Origin: Sabellastarte sp. h YS-2021
Lineage: Eukaryota; Annelida; Polychaeta; Sabellida; Sabellidae
Length of the DNA: 64,000 bases
Assembly: GCA_964017235.1 (NCBI GenBank)
Contig: OZ024931.1
Span: forward strand, 101,822,221 to 101,886,220
Direction of reading: 5' to 3'
Notes under the pieces: model-generated
What the model saw: the letters and a program-made list of their open reading frames with translations, nothing else
Told to the model about the DNA's origin: nothing
The model's database searches: none
Shown here: positions 1-11,692 of the stretch, piece after piece
Layout: each line of letters starts with the position of its first letter
Numbering within the stretch: position 1 is the first letter of the stretch
Made by a program: the position numbers and the translations under genes

Positions 1-96
1 AAATCTTTCCCCTTCCAAATAAGAAATAGCCCCTCTGTCACATCATTCAGAAAACACCTCAAAACCCACCTATTCAACTCCAGTTTGCCAACTTAG
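1..96 (+). pseudogene. 3' end of a non-LTR retrotransposon reverse transcriptase ORF
   Basis: Frame 1 is open from the window edge to a TAG at 94-96. It reads SFRKHLKTHLFNSSL near its end, which resembles the short basic tail that closes many CR1/L2/Jockey-like LINE reverse transcriptases (a serine-phenylalanine-basic helix followed by KTHLF). Only about 31 codons are visible, so the clade cannot be fixed. What follows looks like a 3' untranslated tail without a clear poly(A). A separate RT-palm fragment of similar type lies at 51998-52327 on the other strand. Family assignment is inference from the motif alone. Confidence 0.5.
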
Positions 97-2449
97 TCTC
101 CTCTTTTTGGTCATACCCATAACTCCAAACCACTGACCTTGACTGCTCCTCGATTGTACTTATGATAAATGTATTTTGTCAACTAGTGCACAGAGCTCCC
201 CTTTGTGGGGAAGATATTCACCTCTCTCAATATTTATGCATGTTTTACATTCCTCACTCAGAACGAGGCTAAGGATGCATGGATGTAAACAAAAGATCCT
301 TAGTTGTTTTGTATGAATGAGAGTTAAAATGGCAGCAAATAATTGACACTGCTGTGTGCCTTTATGTGAAAGTATCTGGATAAAAGATCTAAATGTGATA
401 TGGAAGAAAAAATTCATTTCCATAAAATTCCAAAACATGAAAAAACAGAGAAAGAAGTGGCTAATTGCTATTAATAAGAGAAGAAGACAAACTCTTCCTA
501 ATCTGTATGTTTCTCCACTTTGTAAATTCTACCTATCTGATAAATCTCAAATGTAAACAAGTACTGGTTCAACCTCCACACATACAGTTGAAATTTTAGG
601 CAAAAGAAAATTTCACTAATTGTCAAATGTTAGGGAATTCAGTGAAACAGAATTTAATTTTGGGAATCAGAAAACTTCCTCACCAAAATCAGTGGAACTT
701 AAAATTTTCAATAGAAATTAATATTCACTATTTAAAGCTGTTCTCTAAATTAGCAATAAATTAATTTTTAGCAAAAATTTAAACTTATACAGTACACAGT
801 CATATCCTTATCACACATCAAGGTCTTTAGGAAAGTCTTCTTTTTCCCCAAAAAAACATAGGGGTCAGTCTCATTATACATGTAAACTATTTTATTTTGA
901 GCTGATGGATATTTATTTCCATCATAGATATTAATCACTTTGTTGTAAAACTGCCAAACTTGGACTATACATGGTTAACTCAACTGGTTTGCTGTAAGGT
1001 TGGAAGCATCATACAATTGATTTAAGAAACTTAGAGCTCATGTCTTTCTTACTCTCTGTCATAACTTCATGTTTTTTTATAACTGCCTACTTGTAGAGAC
1101 TGAATTTCTGGTGATTTTATCTTATCATCACGAGGCTTGTGCCATATTTGGGGTTTGGATGTACAAACAACATCTTCGAAAACTGCAAGATAATTAAGCA
1201 TTTTGAATTCAACAACCTTATACAATTAAGCAATGACATGACCACATGCACCTCTCTGGCAAATTGTACAAGAACAGATGGCATTGAAAACTTGTAGACT
1301 GGAGTTTGATAACACTTGAATATACAAATAACATATTGTAATTGGGTTTTCTTAATGTTCATATTATTTATAACCGGTTAATTAAGTTTGATTTTAAAAA
1401 GCTATTAAACACATAAATGAAATCTAAATATAAAGTTTATGAACTCCCTGAGGTCAGTAAAAACATTGATTTTAAACAACTGGTGAGCCTACATTTTGCT
1501 ACAATTTGATGATGCTGGATTGTAATTAATAAGTAATAGGCAAGATAGTTAAAATTACTTTAGACACTTTTCAGAATTCCATTCCATACATTAAGTGTCT
1601 GTTCATGATTTACTAACAGAAATATTATGTGGTGTGTCATTTTTCTTCATGCACCTATAACACTTTAAAGTTATTCTACAACCAGTGTCTGTGTCCTGAA
1701 CTTTAGAATTTTAAAATAGAGTGCATGACCCCATCAGTTTACAAAAACTTCTCCATAGACATCCACAGACCAAATAAAAGTAGGTATCAGTAGATATTTT
1801 AGAGTTTGAGTTGAAAAAAACTCTTTCCGTACACATTTTATGTTCTGCTTGTACATATATTGAAAACACCATTCAAAGTTAGTGAAACCTGTAAAGATAA
1901 TCTTAAAAGGAGTCATTGGGAGTTCTATCTATGCTTTCAATAAATAAAATTATATTTCTAGATGTTAGAGGACTTAAGTAATTATACTTATTAGAGAGTT
2001 TCTCTTTATTCCACACAGGTACTGGATACTGTAGACTAAGTTATCTGTTGCATCTAGTGAAAATGATGTCAAATGTATATTACAAACCTTATCTAAACTC
2101 TTCATGTACAATTGTTTTTGTTTTACCTTTTATAAATCCTTAACTGAAATATTTATATCATTTGTCAATATGACTAATACCCTATGATTTTGATGTATTT
2201 TGTACAAATTTTAACACAAAACAGTGTGTAAAATATGGGACTACAGTTAAAGCTAGCTAGCATCCATGTTTTGTTTGTTTTGATCCATGCATACTTAGCC
2301 TCATTTTGGGTTTGGATGATGTCATTCCCAGGGAATATTAAGAGTAGTGAATTGCGCCTGCAAAGCAGTAAATTAGATTAGAGCTTACATCTTTTATCCA
2401 GAATGTTACATTTTCTTCGGGCAAGGCAATGTAACAATTCTCTCCCACA
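97..2449. other. AT-rich noncoding stretch
   Basis: No reading frame with recognisable protein similarity was found on either strand, and no tandem repeat stands out. Short ORFs here have the composition expected by chance in AT-rich DNA. If the kinase gene extends upstream of its transmembrane exon, this is probably intron or upstream DNA. Confidence 0.5.
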
Positions 2450-2612
2450 GAAAGGAAGTGGATGATTTTGCTAGACTTCAGCAACGCTCACTTTCACATC
2501 CTTAAAGTCAGATGTCAAGTTGTTACAGTCTACAGGGCAAGTGCGAAAGCAATTACCAGTTACTTTAAAGTTGTAACAGGGAAAGAGTTTCAATTTACAA
2601 ATTTGTTTAAGT
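2450..2612 (+). pseudogene. Decayed DIRS reverse transcriptase fragment (fingers/palm)
   Basis: A conceptual translation contains LLDFSNAHFHI at about 2466-2500, matching the SLDFSDAYFHIKV block of DIRS copy E (about 45496) and the SIDLSDAYLHI block of copy F. Further along, YFKVVTGKEFQFTNL (about 2555-2605) aligns with KYLTKYKAQVFQFTSL of copy F. Spacing is about right but the frame is not continuous. This is the 5' part of an old RT domain whose palm continues at 3293 after an unrelated insert. The DFSDA aspartate region is altered to DFSNA. Confidence 0.6.
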
Positions 2613-3292
2613 AATAATTACAGTTAAGATACCCTGTTGGTTAATAATAGAATAATAGTAAACAAAATGAAACCAATCCATCCTAGCAACAGTCCTATCC
2701 ACCTAACAACCAGTTTGTCCACTCTGTTCAGCAATTTGTCCAGTGATCCATCTAGTATTTATCAGCATGAAATCTCTGTATCCAAATGTTCTGTATGTCT
2801 GCAGAACTCTGCTGGTTGCTCCTAAATGTGAACAGTGTTAGTTGATATGCAAAAATCCACTGCTAGGATATCCAGTCACTAAATCCGGTTCACTCCTATT
2901 AGAGTTCACCACAAAATGCATACAACAAGCAGTTTATATCCACTTGACACACAGGCAAATAAATTCAGTTGGATATTGGAGTTTCAGAGACATCTGTTCA
3001 TATAGCACACTATTTCAACACTGTGGTCAGGCCTTCTACTCTTTATTATAGCTGGAGAATCTAGAAGGTTCTAGAAACAAATATAAACACAACAGTACAT
3101 TTCCAGGAAAAAATAAATACACAGAAGGTTTGTGAAGCTTAGTGATATTTTTCCTAGATCTAAAAATAGACCACTCCAGCAAAGTACAAGAAAGATCAGT
3201 ACTGACAAGGCCATTCATGAAGAATACAGAGAAAATCAATAATTCAGTGTCCTTGTATAGTAAAGGAACTCTTAACCCATATACAGCAATGC
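2613..3292. other. Unidentified 680-bp sequence interrupting a DIRS RT
   Basis: Flanking DIRS similarity stops at the end of the QFTSL block and resumes at the FTMIVKEVK block, which are only about 15 codons apart in intact copies. About 680 bp without recognisable similarity therefore lies inside the domain. I see no clear terminal inverted repeats or target duplication, so its nature is unknown. It could be a decayed insertion or the product of rearrangement. Confidence 0.4.
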
Positions 3293-3826
3293 TCTGGCAC
3301 AGTACCCTTATATGTAACAAAGTTCACCATAGTCATAAAAGAAATCAAACTCGCGCTACAGGAAAGGGGTTTAAAATCCACCAGTACCTAGAAAAATCTC
3401 AGACAAATCATTTAAAAACCTGTCATGTGTCAATGAATGTAATTGAAAATGAGCTGTCACAACACATGCAGATTTTTCCAGCACTCCTCCAGGAGCCATT
3501 TGACCAGATGTGCAGCTGGTGGCAACATCCCAAAATAGACTTTTTTATCAGCAGGCACAGTTTGTATCTCAATGGATGCTCTCGGATTGTCTTAGTAGGG
3601 TCTGAGCCTGTATGCCTTCCCCCAGTGTCCCTTCTGGGCCAAGTGGTCGGCAAAATCACGAGCCTCAATTGCAAGGTAATCTTGATAGCCCTGAGCTGTC
3701 CCAAAATCTCTTTGTTCTGGACCCTAGGGATGTTTTCATCCCATATTCCTCTGTGACTTCCCCTTCAGAGAACCTGTTAACCCAACAGTTCCAAGAGAGT
3801 TTGCACAAGGACCTCAAATCTGAACA
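3293..3826 (+). pseudogene. Decayed DIRS RT active-site block and RNase H-recombinase linker
   Basis: The segment starts with FTIVIKEIKLAL (about 3320-3355), matching FTMIVKEVKRMAL of copy F. After a frameshift it reads KIHQYLEKS where intact copies have RIHQYLDDWL, so both catalytic aspartates of the YLDD box are gone. RNase H is deleted, and similarity resumes at about 3466 with WWQHPKIDFF and PPVSLLGQVVGKI, matching WHCPQVDMF and PPVSLLGKVVSKL of copy H. The end (LLTQQFQESLHKDLKS) matches LLTQPFNQIPHRNL of copy G. This is a long-dead DIRS copy, later hit by the insertion at 3827-4057. Confidence 0.7.
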
Positions 3827-4113
3827 TATATTTTTATTGCGTAAATACATCCTATCCAATGGACAATTGCTTTACTGGTCGGCGCGACTGGTCCCGCCAA
3901 ATCCCAGAAAAAGACATCCTGTTTATAATACCAGCAGGACCGGTCAAGTAGTGTGGAGACATGTTTTTGTAGTGATCTCGAAGTTTGAAGAAAAAATGGA
4001 TTATTCTACGAATTGAAAGCTTAATTTCATATGAAAATATGTGTCGTCCCTGCAGCAAACCTGTTAACCCAACTGTTCCAAGGGAGTTGGCACAAGGACC
4101 TCAAATCTGAACA
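3771..4113. repeat. 56-bp direct repeat flanking a solo DIRS end
   Basis: Bases 3771-3826 and 4058-4113 are the same 56-bp sequence with three mismatches. Both copies encode the same piece of the old DIRS linker (start LLTQ, end KDLKSE). The 231 bp between them is a DIRS left terminal repeat. The arrangement looks like a long target duplication or a duplication made during repair; DIRS elements are not known to make target-site duplications. Confidence 0.85.
3827..4057 (+). mobile_element. Solo left inverted terminal repeat of a C-type DIRS element
   Basis: The sequence is closely similar to the left end of DIRS copy C (18448-18730). It shares the start ATTGCG..AATACATCC, the TCCAATGGACAATTGC box, the GGTCGGCGCGAC..GGTC palindromic stretch and the GAAGTGATCTCGAAG stretch. 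A block of roughly 90 bp, which in copy C holds the CTGTCTAGACAG/TGACGTCA module, is missing. No gag or pol follows. It may be a solo terminal repeat left by recombination or a nonautonomous derivative. Confidence 0.8.
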
Positions 4114-4170
4114 AAAATGATTGGCTACTAGAACTGCAACTATCAAACAGTGGGACATCTCTTACCAAGT
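4058..4170 (+). pseudogene. Continuation of the interrupted DIRS linker fragment
   Basis: After repeating the 56-bp segment, the sequence continues with WLLELQLSN, matching AWLLESRQSRSKG of copy H, and then decays. It shows that the solo repeat at 3827-4057 lies inside the older DIRS relic. Confidence 0.6.
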
Positions 4171-4414
4171 ATTTTCCAGGTTTTTTCCAAAGTTATTGTG
4201 ACAGATTTCTATGTTGAATACAACTGATCTGGGAAAATCATAAATCATTTTTAGTTCAAAGTATTGTATTCCTTAGTTTAAAGAACTATCCCAGTATTTT
4301 TACTTTGAATTGTGAATAAATGATTTTTGAACATGTTTGAAGTATTTTTTTCTCTTGTACCTAAAACAGAGCAATGGGTTATGGGTTGAAAAAACTTGAT
4401 ACAAGGAGTAAGAG

Positions 4415-6840
4415 CCCAGATAGCAAGACTCTGTAGGGCCACCGCTGGCCCACTGGGGGCATAGCTGTCGTACCAACGTTGGCTGCAGGCGGTGGCCAGC
4501 CGTTGGCGTGACCGGCTGATAGGCAGTGGTCCACCGTTGGTAGCCGACAATAAGGTTTTCTGATGGTCCTTCAGTGGCCCACTGTCGGCAGCCAATGATG
4601 AGCTTTTCTATTGGCCCACCAGTGGCCCACCTTCAGTAGCCGACAAGGTTGACTGGTGGTCCACCAGTGCCCCACTGTTGGGTGCCATCAAAGGTGGTTC
4701 TCTGGTGGTGTGACCAGCTGATAGACAGTGGCCCACTGTTGGCAGCCAACAATAAGGTTTACTGGTGGCCCATCAGTGGCCCACTGTTGAGTGCCATCAG
4801 TGGTGGTTCTCTGGTGGCATGACCAGCTGATAGACAGTGGTCCACTCTTGGCAGCCAACAATAAGGTTTACTAGTGGCCCATCAGTGGCCCACTGGCTTT
4901 TAGGCCGGTGGATGTGTCGGTCTGACATTGGCAAGCCACTGGTAAAATTTTACTACCACTATAATATAGCATCAGCCAATCAGATTGCAGCATGAAGTTA
5001 TGTGGCCATTGTTTAACAGAAAGCAAATAATTGACAGATTGTGGGTGGATTTTAGTTAAGGGAATCCCTAATAAGTGACATGACCAAACATAAACAATGG
5101 TGGAACAGTATCTTAGGATGACATGTTCCATAGTCAAACAATAAAATTATAATGTTCAGAAACAACTTTTCTTACTGTGAATTTCTAATGAGAATGTTAT
5201 TTTTATGTCTAAAATTGTTAAATAGTTAGTTAAAAATTGTGGGCCCACTGAAATATGATTTTTAGACAAACCATAATAAATAATTTTTACTAAGTGTCTC
5301 AATATCCCCTATTATTGCTCGCCGCCATCTTGAATAAAAAGCCACCATTGGCCCACCGTTGGCCCAACCTTGGCAGCCTGAGTTTTGGTTGGCAAGCCTT
5401 CACTGGGCCAGCGTTGGCATGGGTAATTCGGCCACTGATTGGAATATATTTCATGGGTAATTATTCCTTTCAACTTAAGAAACTTTATATTTTATCGGAC
5501 ACATACATATTGCAGCTAGTGGACCAAGGGTCGTCCAGTGGTGGCTACACCTCAACCCCAATTAATAGGGTTTTGATTTAATATATTTTTCTCCTGTACA
5601 TGTTTTATGGTTTGTTTACAGGGGAAACTTTCACTTCTGTTAACTTTTCTGTGTAATTATCAGATGATTTTATTGATTAGATCTAAAATCCGGGTGGAAA
5701 TTAGAAAATTCCCATCAGTGGCCCATCAATCATAGCTTATATACCACTGATATAGTTGGTGGGCTGCCAGTGGTAAATCTTGGAAGAAATTTGTGGCCCA
5801 AGAATGGGAAGAAATATATATTAAGGCAGAGATGTGACATCTGTTATTTAAAAATGTTGGTGTCTTGGTGATATACACACACATACATAAAGTATCCAAT
5901 TACTTTGCCGTCTGTGGGCCACCGATGGGCCAACAGCATGTGTACCATGCAGGCAGAAGGTGGACCACTGATGGACCACCAGTGGCAAATCTTACAATTT
6001 TTTTATGTAATAAAATTCAGAACAGCTACTTTTGGAAAGTAATTCACTTGAAACAAATGAATTTAAGCCAAGACAGCCTCTCCTCAAGATCTGTCAAAAC
6101 AAATGCCGTTCAGCAGAGCTTGAGGTGTAGCCACCAGAGGACCACCATTGGTCCACCAACTAAGTATAGCTCTTACAGATGATAGTTGCATGTGTCAGAC
6201 AAAAACAAATTCTGCGATAGTTTTAGGTTGCATCAAAAAACAAATTTATATCAAAAGGAAAAAAATGAAAATATCTTTCTTTAACCTTCACTAAAAATAT
6301 ATATATATATGTGCCACCAGTGGCCCACTGGCTGCCCATCATGGGTCATGTACTACTTATGTAGTGGGTGGACCATTGATGGACCACCTGTGGCAAATAT
6401 ATAAGCAAGTAATATATAAAGTAATAAAGTGGAGAAAAGACTGACTGAGCAAAATGAAGGAATACAGAATAAGTTTGTTAAAAAATGACATTAACTTATG
6501 TTAAGTGAAAGAAAACACATTTTATCTAATTTTTCCCAGGATTTTACACCAGTGGGTGTAGGCTGGTACCTGAGCTACAGCCACTGACTCTGGTAGTTGG
6601 TGGGCCAACAGTGGGCCACGCAATGTATTTATATTTTGAAATAATGTGTTTTTAACATTGAATATTGTTAAATAATATGTCAGAAAACAGTATTTGAGGT
6701 TGCTTTTGAAGTTGTTTATAATGCTTTAAAATTTTGAAAAAAATTGCAGTCAGTGGGCCACCAGTGGCTCAGTGGTGGCCCACAAGCTATATTTTGCCAC
6801 CCATAGCCAATGGTGGCCCACTAGCGTCTTGCTATCTGGG
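4415..6840. mobile_element. Foldback-like nonautonomous DNA transposon, 2.4 kb
   Basis: The two ends are inverted: CCCAGATAGCAAGAC at 4415-4429 and its exact complement ending at 6840. AGAG is directly repeated on both sides (4411-4414 and 6841-6844) as a 4-bp target duplication. Inside, words built on GTGGCCCACTG, TTGGCAGCC and TGGACCAC recur many times. They are biased to one orientation in the left 1 kb and the complementary orientation in the right 1 kb, around an AT-rich centre. No transposase frame is visible. The superfamily is not assigned; several animal superfamilies make 4-bp duplications. Confidence 0.85.
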
Positions 6841-6844
6841 AGAG

Positions 6845-7263
6845 TCTTGAACTTAGCACTATTATTTTATATTCCTTTGGTAAGTCTCCATGTAAATACT
6901 GTTGCTATTTTACTCTGGTCATAAATATTTCTGGGGTGTTGTGTGGATTATGCCCCCCCCCCAACTCCCTTCCACCCCCCACCCCCCTCCCCACCCCCTC
7001 CCCTTGAAAATTTCTTTAAGACCATGTCATAGGTGTATTCTCATAGTTCATTGTTGTACAGTTCTTTCTTTTAGTTTCTTTATAAGGACATAAGATATCA
7101 GTTATTGATAAGTAATGTACCAGATAAACGTACAGAGTATATTTATGGCAATAATATTGTTCGAAATTGCCAATACATACGTATGGAAAACCTGGAAAAA
7201 TCATGGAATTTCAAAATGAAAATCTTGTGGCTACCCTGTTAAACGTATTTCTAATCAATAGGC
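6845..7263. other. Noncoding stretch with a C-rich low-complexity tract
   Basis: Bases about 6952-7003 are almost pure C with scattered A and T, a purine-poor tract that could form G-quadruplex on the other strand. The rest shows no recognisable feature. Confidence 0.6.
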
Positions 7264-8116
7264 TGAACAATTTGCTATATTTGAAGCTTTGCCCAGCTCA
7301 CCGGTCCGGTGGAGTCCCCCGCAGAAGTTGAAGCAAAGCAAGTTAAATCTGAGAAAACCAAAAAGATGTCTCATAAATTCTGCAAGGATCGGAAGGACCA
7401 AGAGTCTTAGCATACTAAGAGACAGGAACCCTCTAAGTCACCAGTGTCTTCTCACTCTACAGGTAAACAGGAATCTGTTAAGCCACCAGTCCCTGCTAAG
7501 CCAGGGACGTCTGTAAAAGACAGCTCCGATCCAGAGTCCTGTTCACAAACCTTACCTCAGCAAACTACCAGCCATGATGCGTCTGTTTCATTGGATATGA
7601 CTTGTTTTACTGGTCCAGGCACATCTCATTACCCAACTGGTGCAGACTGTTTCAGTCAAGACTATCCCAGTGCTTTTACTGGTCCACCGGAATCAGATGA
7701 CATTCCACTGTCTGAAGCTCAAGGCTCTGATCAGGAATTTTCTGGTACTGTATCTGACTCTGAGGAAAACCCTTTGTCGGACTCTGGATAAACAAGAACA
7801 AACAGAAGAATTAAATTATAGAGAGACAGTTAGGTCAGTCTGTTCCTTCATGGGGTGGGATCATATCCCCACCTTTGAAAGCGATTTCTCAGAGCCTGAC
7901 AAAACAATCCCTGGAAGGGTAAAAAACTCAAAATCCCAAAAGACCCAGCAGGATCTCAGTGACCATGCCACCTGATGACTGGCTGTACCAGAAGCTAGAA
8001 TGTCTTAATATTACAGTTGCAGAAGGGTATCCATCCAGAGCGCAAGACTCCGCTGGATTAAAGTGCAAACAGTTTGTGAAAGTACCAAAGTCCCAAGTGC
8101 GGGAAGTTTATTATTT
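7264..8116 (+). pseudogene. DIRS-type gag-like fragment
   Basis: Three reading frames must be joined to follow the similarity. The first part is Ser/Pro/Lys-rich (SHSTGKQESVKPPVPAKPG at about 7447). The middle frame contains VCSFMGWDHIPTFESDF (about 7833). The last reads MPPDDWLYQKLECLNITVAE, then GYPSR and KQFVKVPKSQ (about 7966-8100). The final block parallels KYVKPPPSTSKWYKV in the gag of copy F (about 54520). At least two frameshifts are present and the 3' part is cut off. Assignment to a DIRS gag is inference; a related retroelement gag is possible. Confidence 0.55.
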
Positions 8117-8233
8117 ACTTATTGGTAATCTATGTTAAATGGAACCTCAATGCATATTACAATATAAATGTAAATAGTGATGTTAATTGCTGCTACTGGC
8201 CTAATTCCTCAAACAGGTACAGATGCCTTACTA

Positions 8234-8833
8234 CACCCGTGTTGTGAACTCAGGACACTTTTTGAACAAATAGTGTAAATACACAACAAAGAATAATGGA
8301 ATATCTGCTTCTCCTTATCATATGAGAAGAACAGTGACAGTCTAGCAGTCACAGAAAATTTTCCTGTATAAAATGCCTCCTTTTCAATTAAACAACAACA
8401 AATATGTATTTCTGGGATTTTCATTCTGTTTATAACTCAGGACACTCTTAAAAGATATGCTATTTCCTTAAATCAAAGGTTAAAGTGATTTTAATTATAT
8501 CTTTTGTTAAATGATGTATTTTTACATATACTATGTCATATGAAACAAAACATTACCCAAATTAACAAGGATATATGTTGTGCCCAAGGGGCATTGATTT
8601 CAGCAATGTCACTGTATATCTGCACTGGCTGGCATTTTAAAAGTGTCACTCTATCATCTCTGGAATAATATGGTAAAAATTATTCAAAAAAAATATATTA
8701 TTTTGGTGGGGTTATGACAAATACACATGTGTATTATTGATACATTGGTGGTGTGATTATTTTTATGAAGTTTTTATCCCTTTTATGTTTGGGTGTCCTG
8801 AGTTAAAACCGTCCTGAGTTAGCAACACAGGTG
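8234..8833. mobile_element. Tc1/mariner-type MITE, 600 bp
   Basis: The ends are inverted: CACC(C/T)GTGTTG, two to three variable bases, AACTCAGGAC at 8234-8257 and the complement at 8810-8833. TA lies on both sides (8232-8233 and 8834-8835). A TA duplication with CAC ends fits the Tc1/mariner group. AACTCAGGAC also recurs internally near 8433 and 8797. There is no transposase frame, so the element is nonautonomous. Confidence 0.8.
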
Positions 8834-8989
8834 TACCAGTTACAAGTAAAATTTATATGTTACAGGAGAATATGTAAAAAAATTCATCACAATAAAATGT
8901 TTAATAAAACAACATTAGCATGTGATTACATTGATAAAATATATATTTTAAATGTAGTACTAGAAATAGAAAATGTCAAAAAGAAAAGC

Positions 8990-10610
8990 AATTTTTACCC
9001 CACAGCCCTTAAGGGCTGTCAGGGTATTGTTTTCACTCATGCTGTCCGGATGGCGGTTCACGGGAAAAAGTTTGTCCAAGCTGTATCTCAGAAACTGTAA
9101 GGTGTAGGAAGTTGATACTTAGTAGGGACATTGGTTAGGGGGGTGTAGGTGTGCAACGTCATGGTGTGACCTTGATTTGACCTTTGACCTTGCTGTGTTT
9201 ACCTTGACCTATAAAATCTTGTCTGGGCTATATCTCAGAAACTGTAAGGTATAAGAAGTTGATACTTGGTAGTGACATTTGTTAGGGAGTGTAGCTGTGC
9301 AATGTCATGGTGTGACCTTGATTTCACCTTGCCATAATGACCTTGACCTTTAAAAGCTTGTCCGGGCTATATCTTGTAAACGTTAAGGTGTAAGAAGTTG
9401 ATACTTAGTAGGGACATTAATTAGGGGTTGTAGGTGTGCTACGTCATGGTGTGACCTTGATTTGACCTTTGACCCTGCCATAATGACCTTGACCTATAAA
9501 ATCTTTTCCAGGCTATATCTCAGAAACCGTAAAGTGTAGGAAGTTGACACTTGGTAGGGACATTGGTTAGGGGGTGTAGATGTGCAACGTCATGGTGTGA
9601 CCTTGATTTGACCTTTCACCTTGCCATAGTGACCTTGACCTATAAAATCTTGTCCGAGCTATATCTCATAAACTGTAAGGTGAAAGAAGTTGATATTTGG
9701 TAGGGAAATTAGTTAGAGGTTGTGGGTGTGCAACGTCATGGTGTGACCTTGATTTGACCTTTAACCTTGCTGTAGTGACCTTGACCTATAATATTTGTCC
9801 GGGCTATATCTCTGCAACTGTAAGGTGTAGTAAGTTGATACTTTGTAGGGACATTGGTTAGGGAGTTTAGGTGTGCAATGTCATGGTGTGACCTTGATTT
9901 GACCTTACCGTAGTGACCTTGACCTTTAAAATATTGTCCGGGCTATATCTTGTAAACGGTAAGGTGTAAGAACTTGATACTTAGTAGGGGCTTGTAGGTG
10001 TGCAACGTCATGGTGTGACCTTGATTTGACCTTTGACCCTGCAATAGTGATCTTGATGTATAAAATCTTGTCCAGGCTATATCTCAGCAACCGTAAGGTG
10101 TAGGAAGTTGACACTTGATAGGGACATTGGTTAGGGGGTGTAGGTGTACAACGTCATGGTGTGACCTTGATTTGACCTTGCCGTAGTGTCATTGACCTAT
10201 AAAATCTTTTCTGGGCTATATTTCGTAAATTGTAAGGTGTGAGAAGTTGATACTAGGTAAGCAAATTGGTTAGGGGTTGTAGGTGTGCAACGTCATGGTG
10301 TGACCTTGATTTCACCTTTAACCTTGCCATAGTGACCTTGACCTGTAAAATCTTGTCTGGGCTATATCTCAGAGACTGTAAGGTGTAGGAATTTGCTACT
10401 TGGTAAGGACATTTGTTGGGAGTTGTAGGTGTGCAACATCATGATGTGATATTGATTTGACCCTTGACTTTGCAGTAATGACCTTAACCTATAAAATCTT
10501 GTCCGGGCTCTTCTGTAAGGTGTAGAAAGTTCACACTTGGTATGGACATTGGTTAGGGCTTGTAGGTGTACAACAAGGTGTCACATTTAGCTTTGGCTCT
10601 GCCAAAGTGT
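8990..10610. repeat. Minisatellite A: about 11 units of 134-148 bp with a unique lead
   Basis: The unit is marked by GGGCTATATCTCAGAAACTG, then GTAGGGACATTGGTTAGGG, GCAACGTCATGGTGTGACC, and a TGACCTTGACCT cluster. Units start near 9074, 9221, 9360, 9507, 9651, 9797, 9936, 10070, 10208, 10352 and 10500. A unique lead (about 8990-9073) contains GGTATTGTTTTCACTCATGC. A degenerate version of the same lead plus two units lies at 49641-50170. Tandem units behind a fixed lead resemble bivalve pearl elements, which are Helentron-related in published work. Confidence 0.85.
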
Positions 10611-11692
10611 GTTCACCTGCCATATTTGAGACATGTTTCTGTTAAGACAAAGATATATGGATTGCTTCAACTGATTAATATTTGTACTTTTACATAATTG
10701 TTCTATTTCCATTGATGTCTATTCTCCAGTTAATAAGTTTTACAGCGTCATAATTTTTAGTTTACTTATTAATGCTGTCATCTGGCTATTGAATTGTCTT
10801 GTTTTAATACTTCATCTTTACATACATTTTCTTTCTCGTAGACATTATTTCATCTACTTAAACATTATTTGGACCTTTATATGACTGACACTGGTGTGAG
10901 AGTATCCCAATCTTTGTACTGTTTCACTACTTCTATATCTCATGGTGTTGAAAAATATTTCCCCAGGCTGTGGGGTATAGGCATCTCTGATACTAATTTT
11001 TTTTCAAATACAGTATTGTTGTTACTGCAGATTGTGTTTTGGCCACAAAACTTATCAGTATATAATAATTGAAACTCTCACATTATTTGATGTTTAAAAC
11101 TGGATGTAACTTATTGACCTTTGTCATATTTAACAAGCAAAAACTTGAAATTCTGAATGTTAAAATTTTGTGTCAATATTTTAACAAATTAACACAAAAT
11201 TTAGACTTTACAGTTTGTTGTGTATTTCAGGCGTGTGAAATATCCCTCACCCAGTATATTGTTACTTTGCTTTCTTTTTCTCTTGTATTTTATATTTTGA
11301 TATATAAGCTTGTCATAAAGTGCAACTTGTCATGCAGTCTTGTCTCTTGGCTTGGTTGATTGCCTCCTTATAAGTTCTGTATGTGCGTGTGTGTGTTTGT
11401 GCTTTTTTGTGTGTCTTCTGCAATGAGACCTGCAACTCCACCCACATACACATATGGTATCTCAAAGTGACCAGTGGACCATATCTACTTCCTCATGTTG
11501 TTTTGGAACATTAAGTTAGATATATCTCTGAAAATGATCAAAACAAGTAGTAATTTTGACCCATTTGTATGAATCAGTGGAAACAATCTGATAAAGACTT
11601 ATGGAATACATCTTTTGTGATGTTTGTTGTTAAGTTAAAGATAAAAACACTTTTTAAGAAGTAGACAGGGATCAGGATGCTGCCCTCCACAG
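10611..11692. other. AT-rich noncoding, probably intron upstream of the kinase TM exon
   Basis: No recognisable protein or repeat. Short ORFs at 10869-11359 are hydrophobic and AT-driven and show no domain signature. The last 20 bases (GCTGCCCTCCACAG) form a plausible acceptor for the exon that follows. Confidence 0.5.

Noticed and set aside
3142..3460. 204-codon ORF as a host gene
   Set aside because: Its recognisable part is DIRS-derived (KIHQYLEKS and the linker block); the N-terminal half is insert sequence without domain features.
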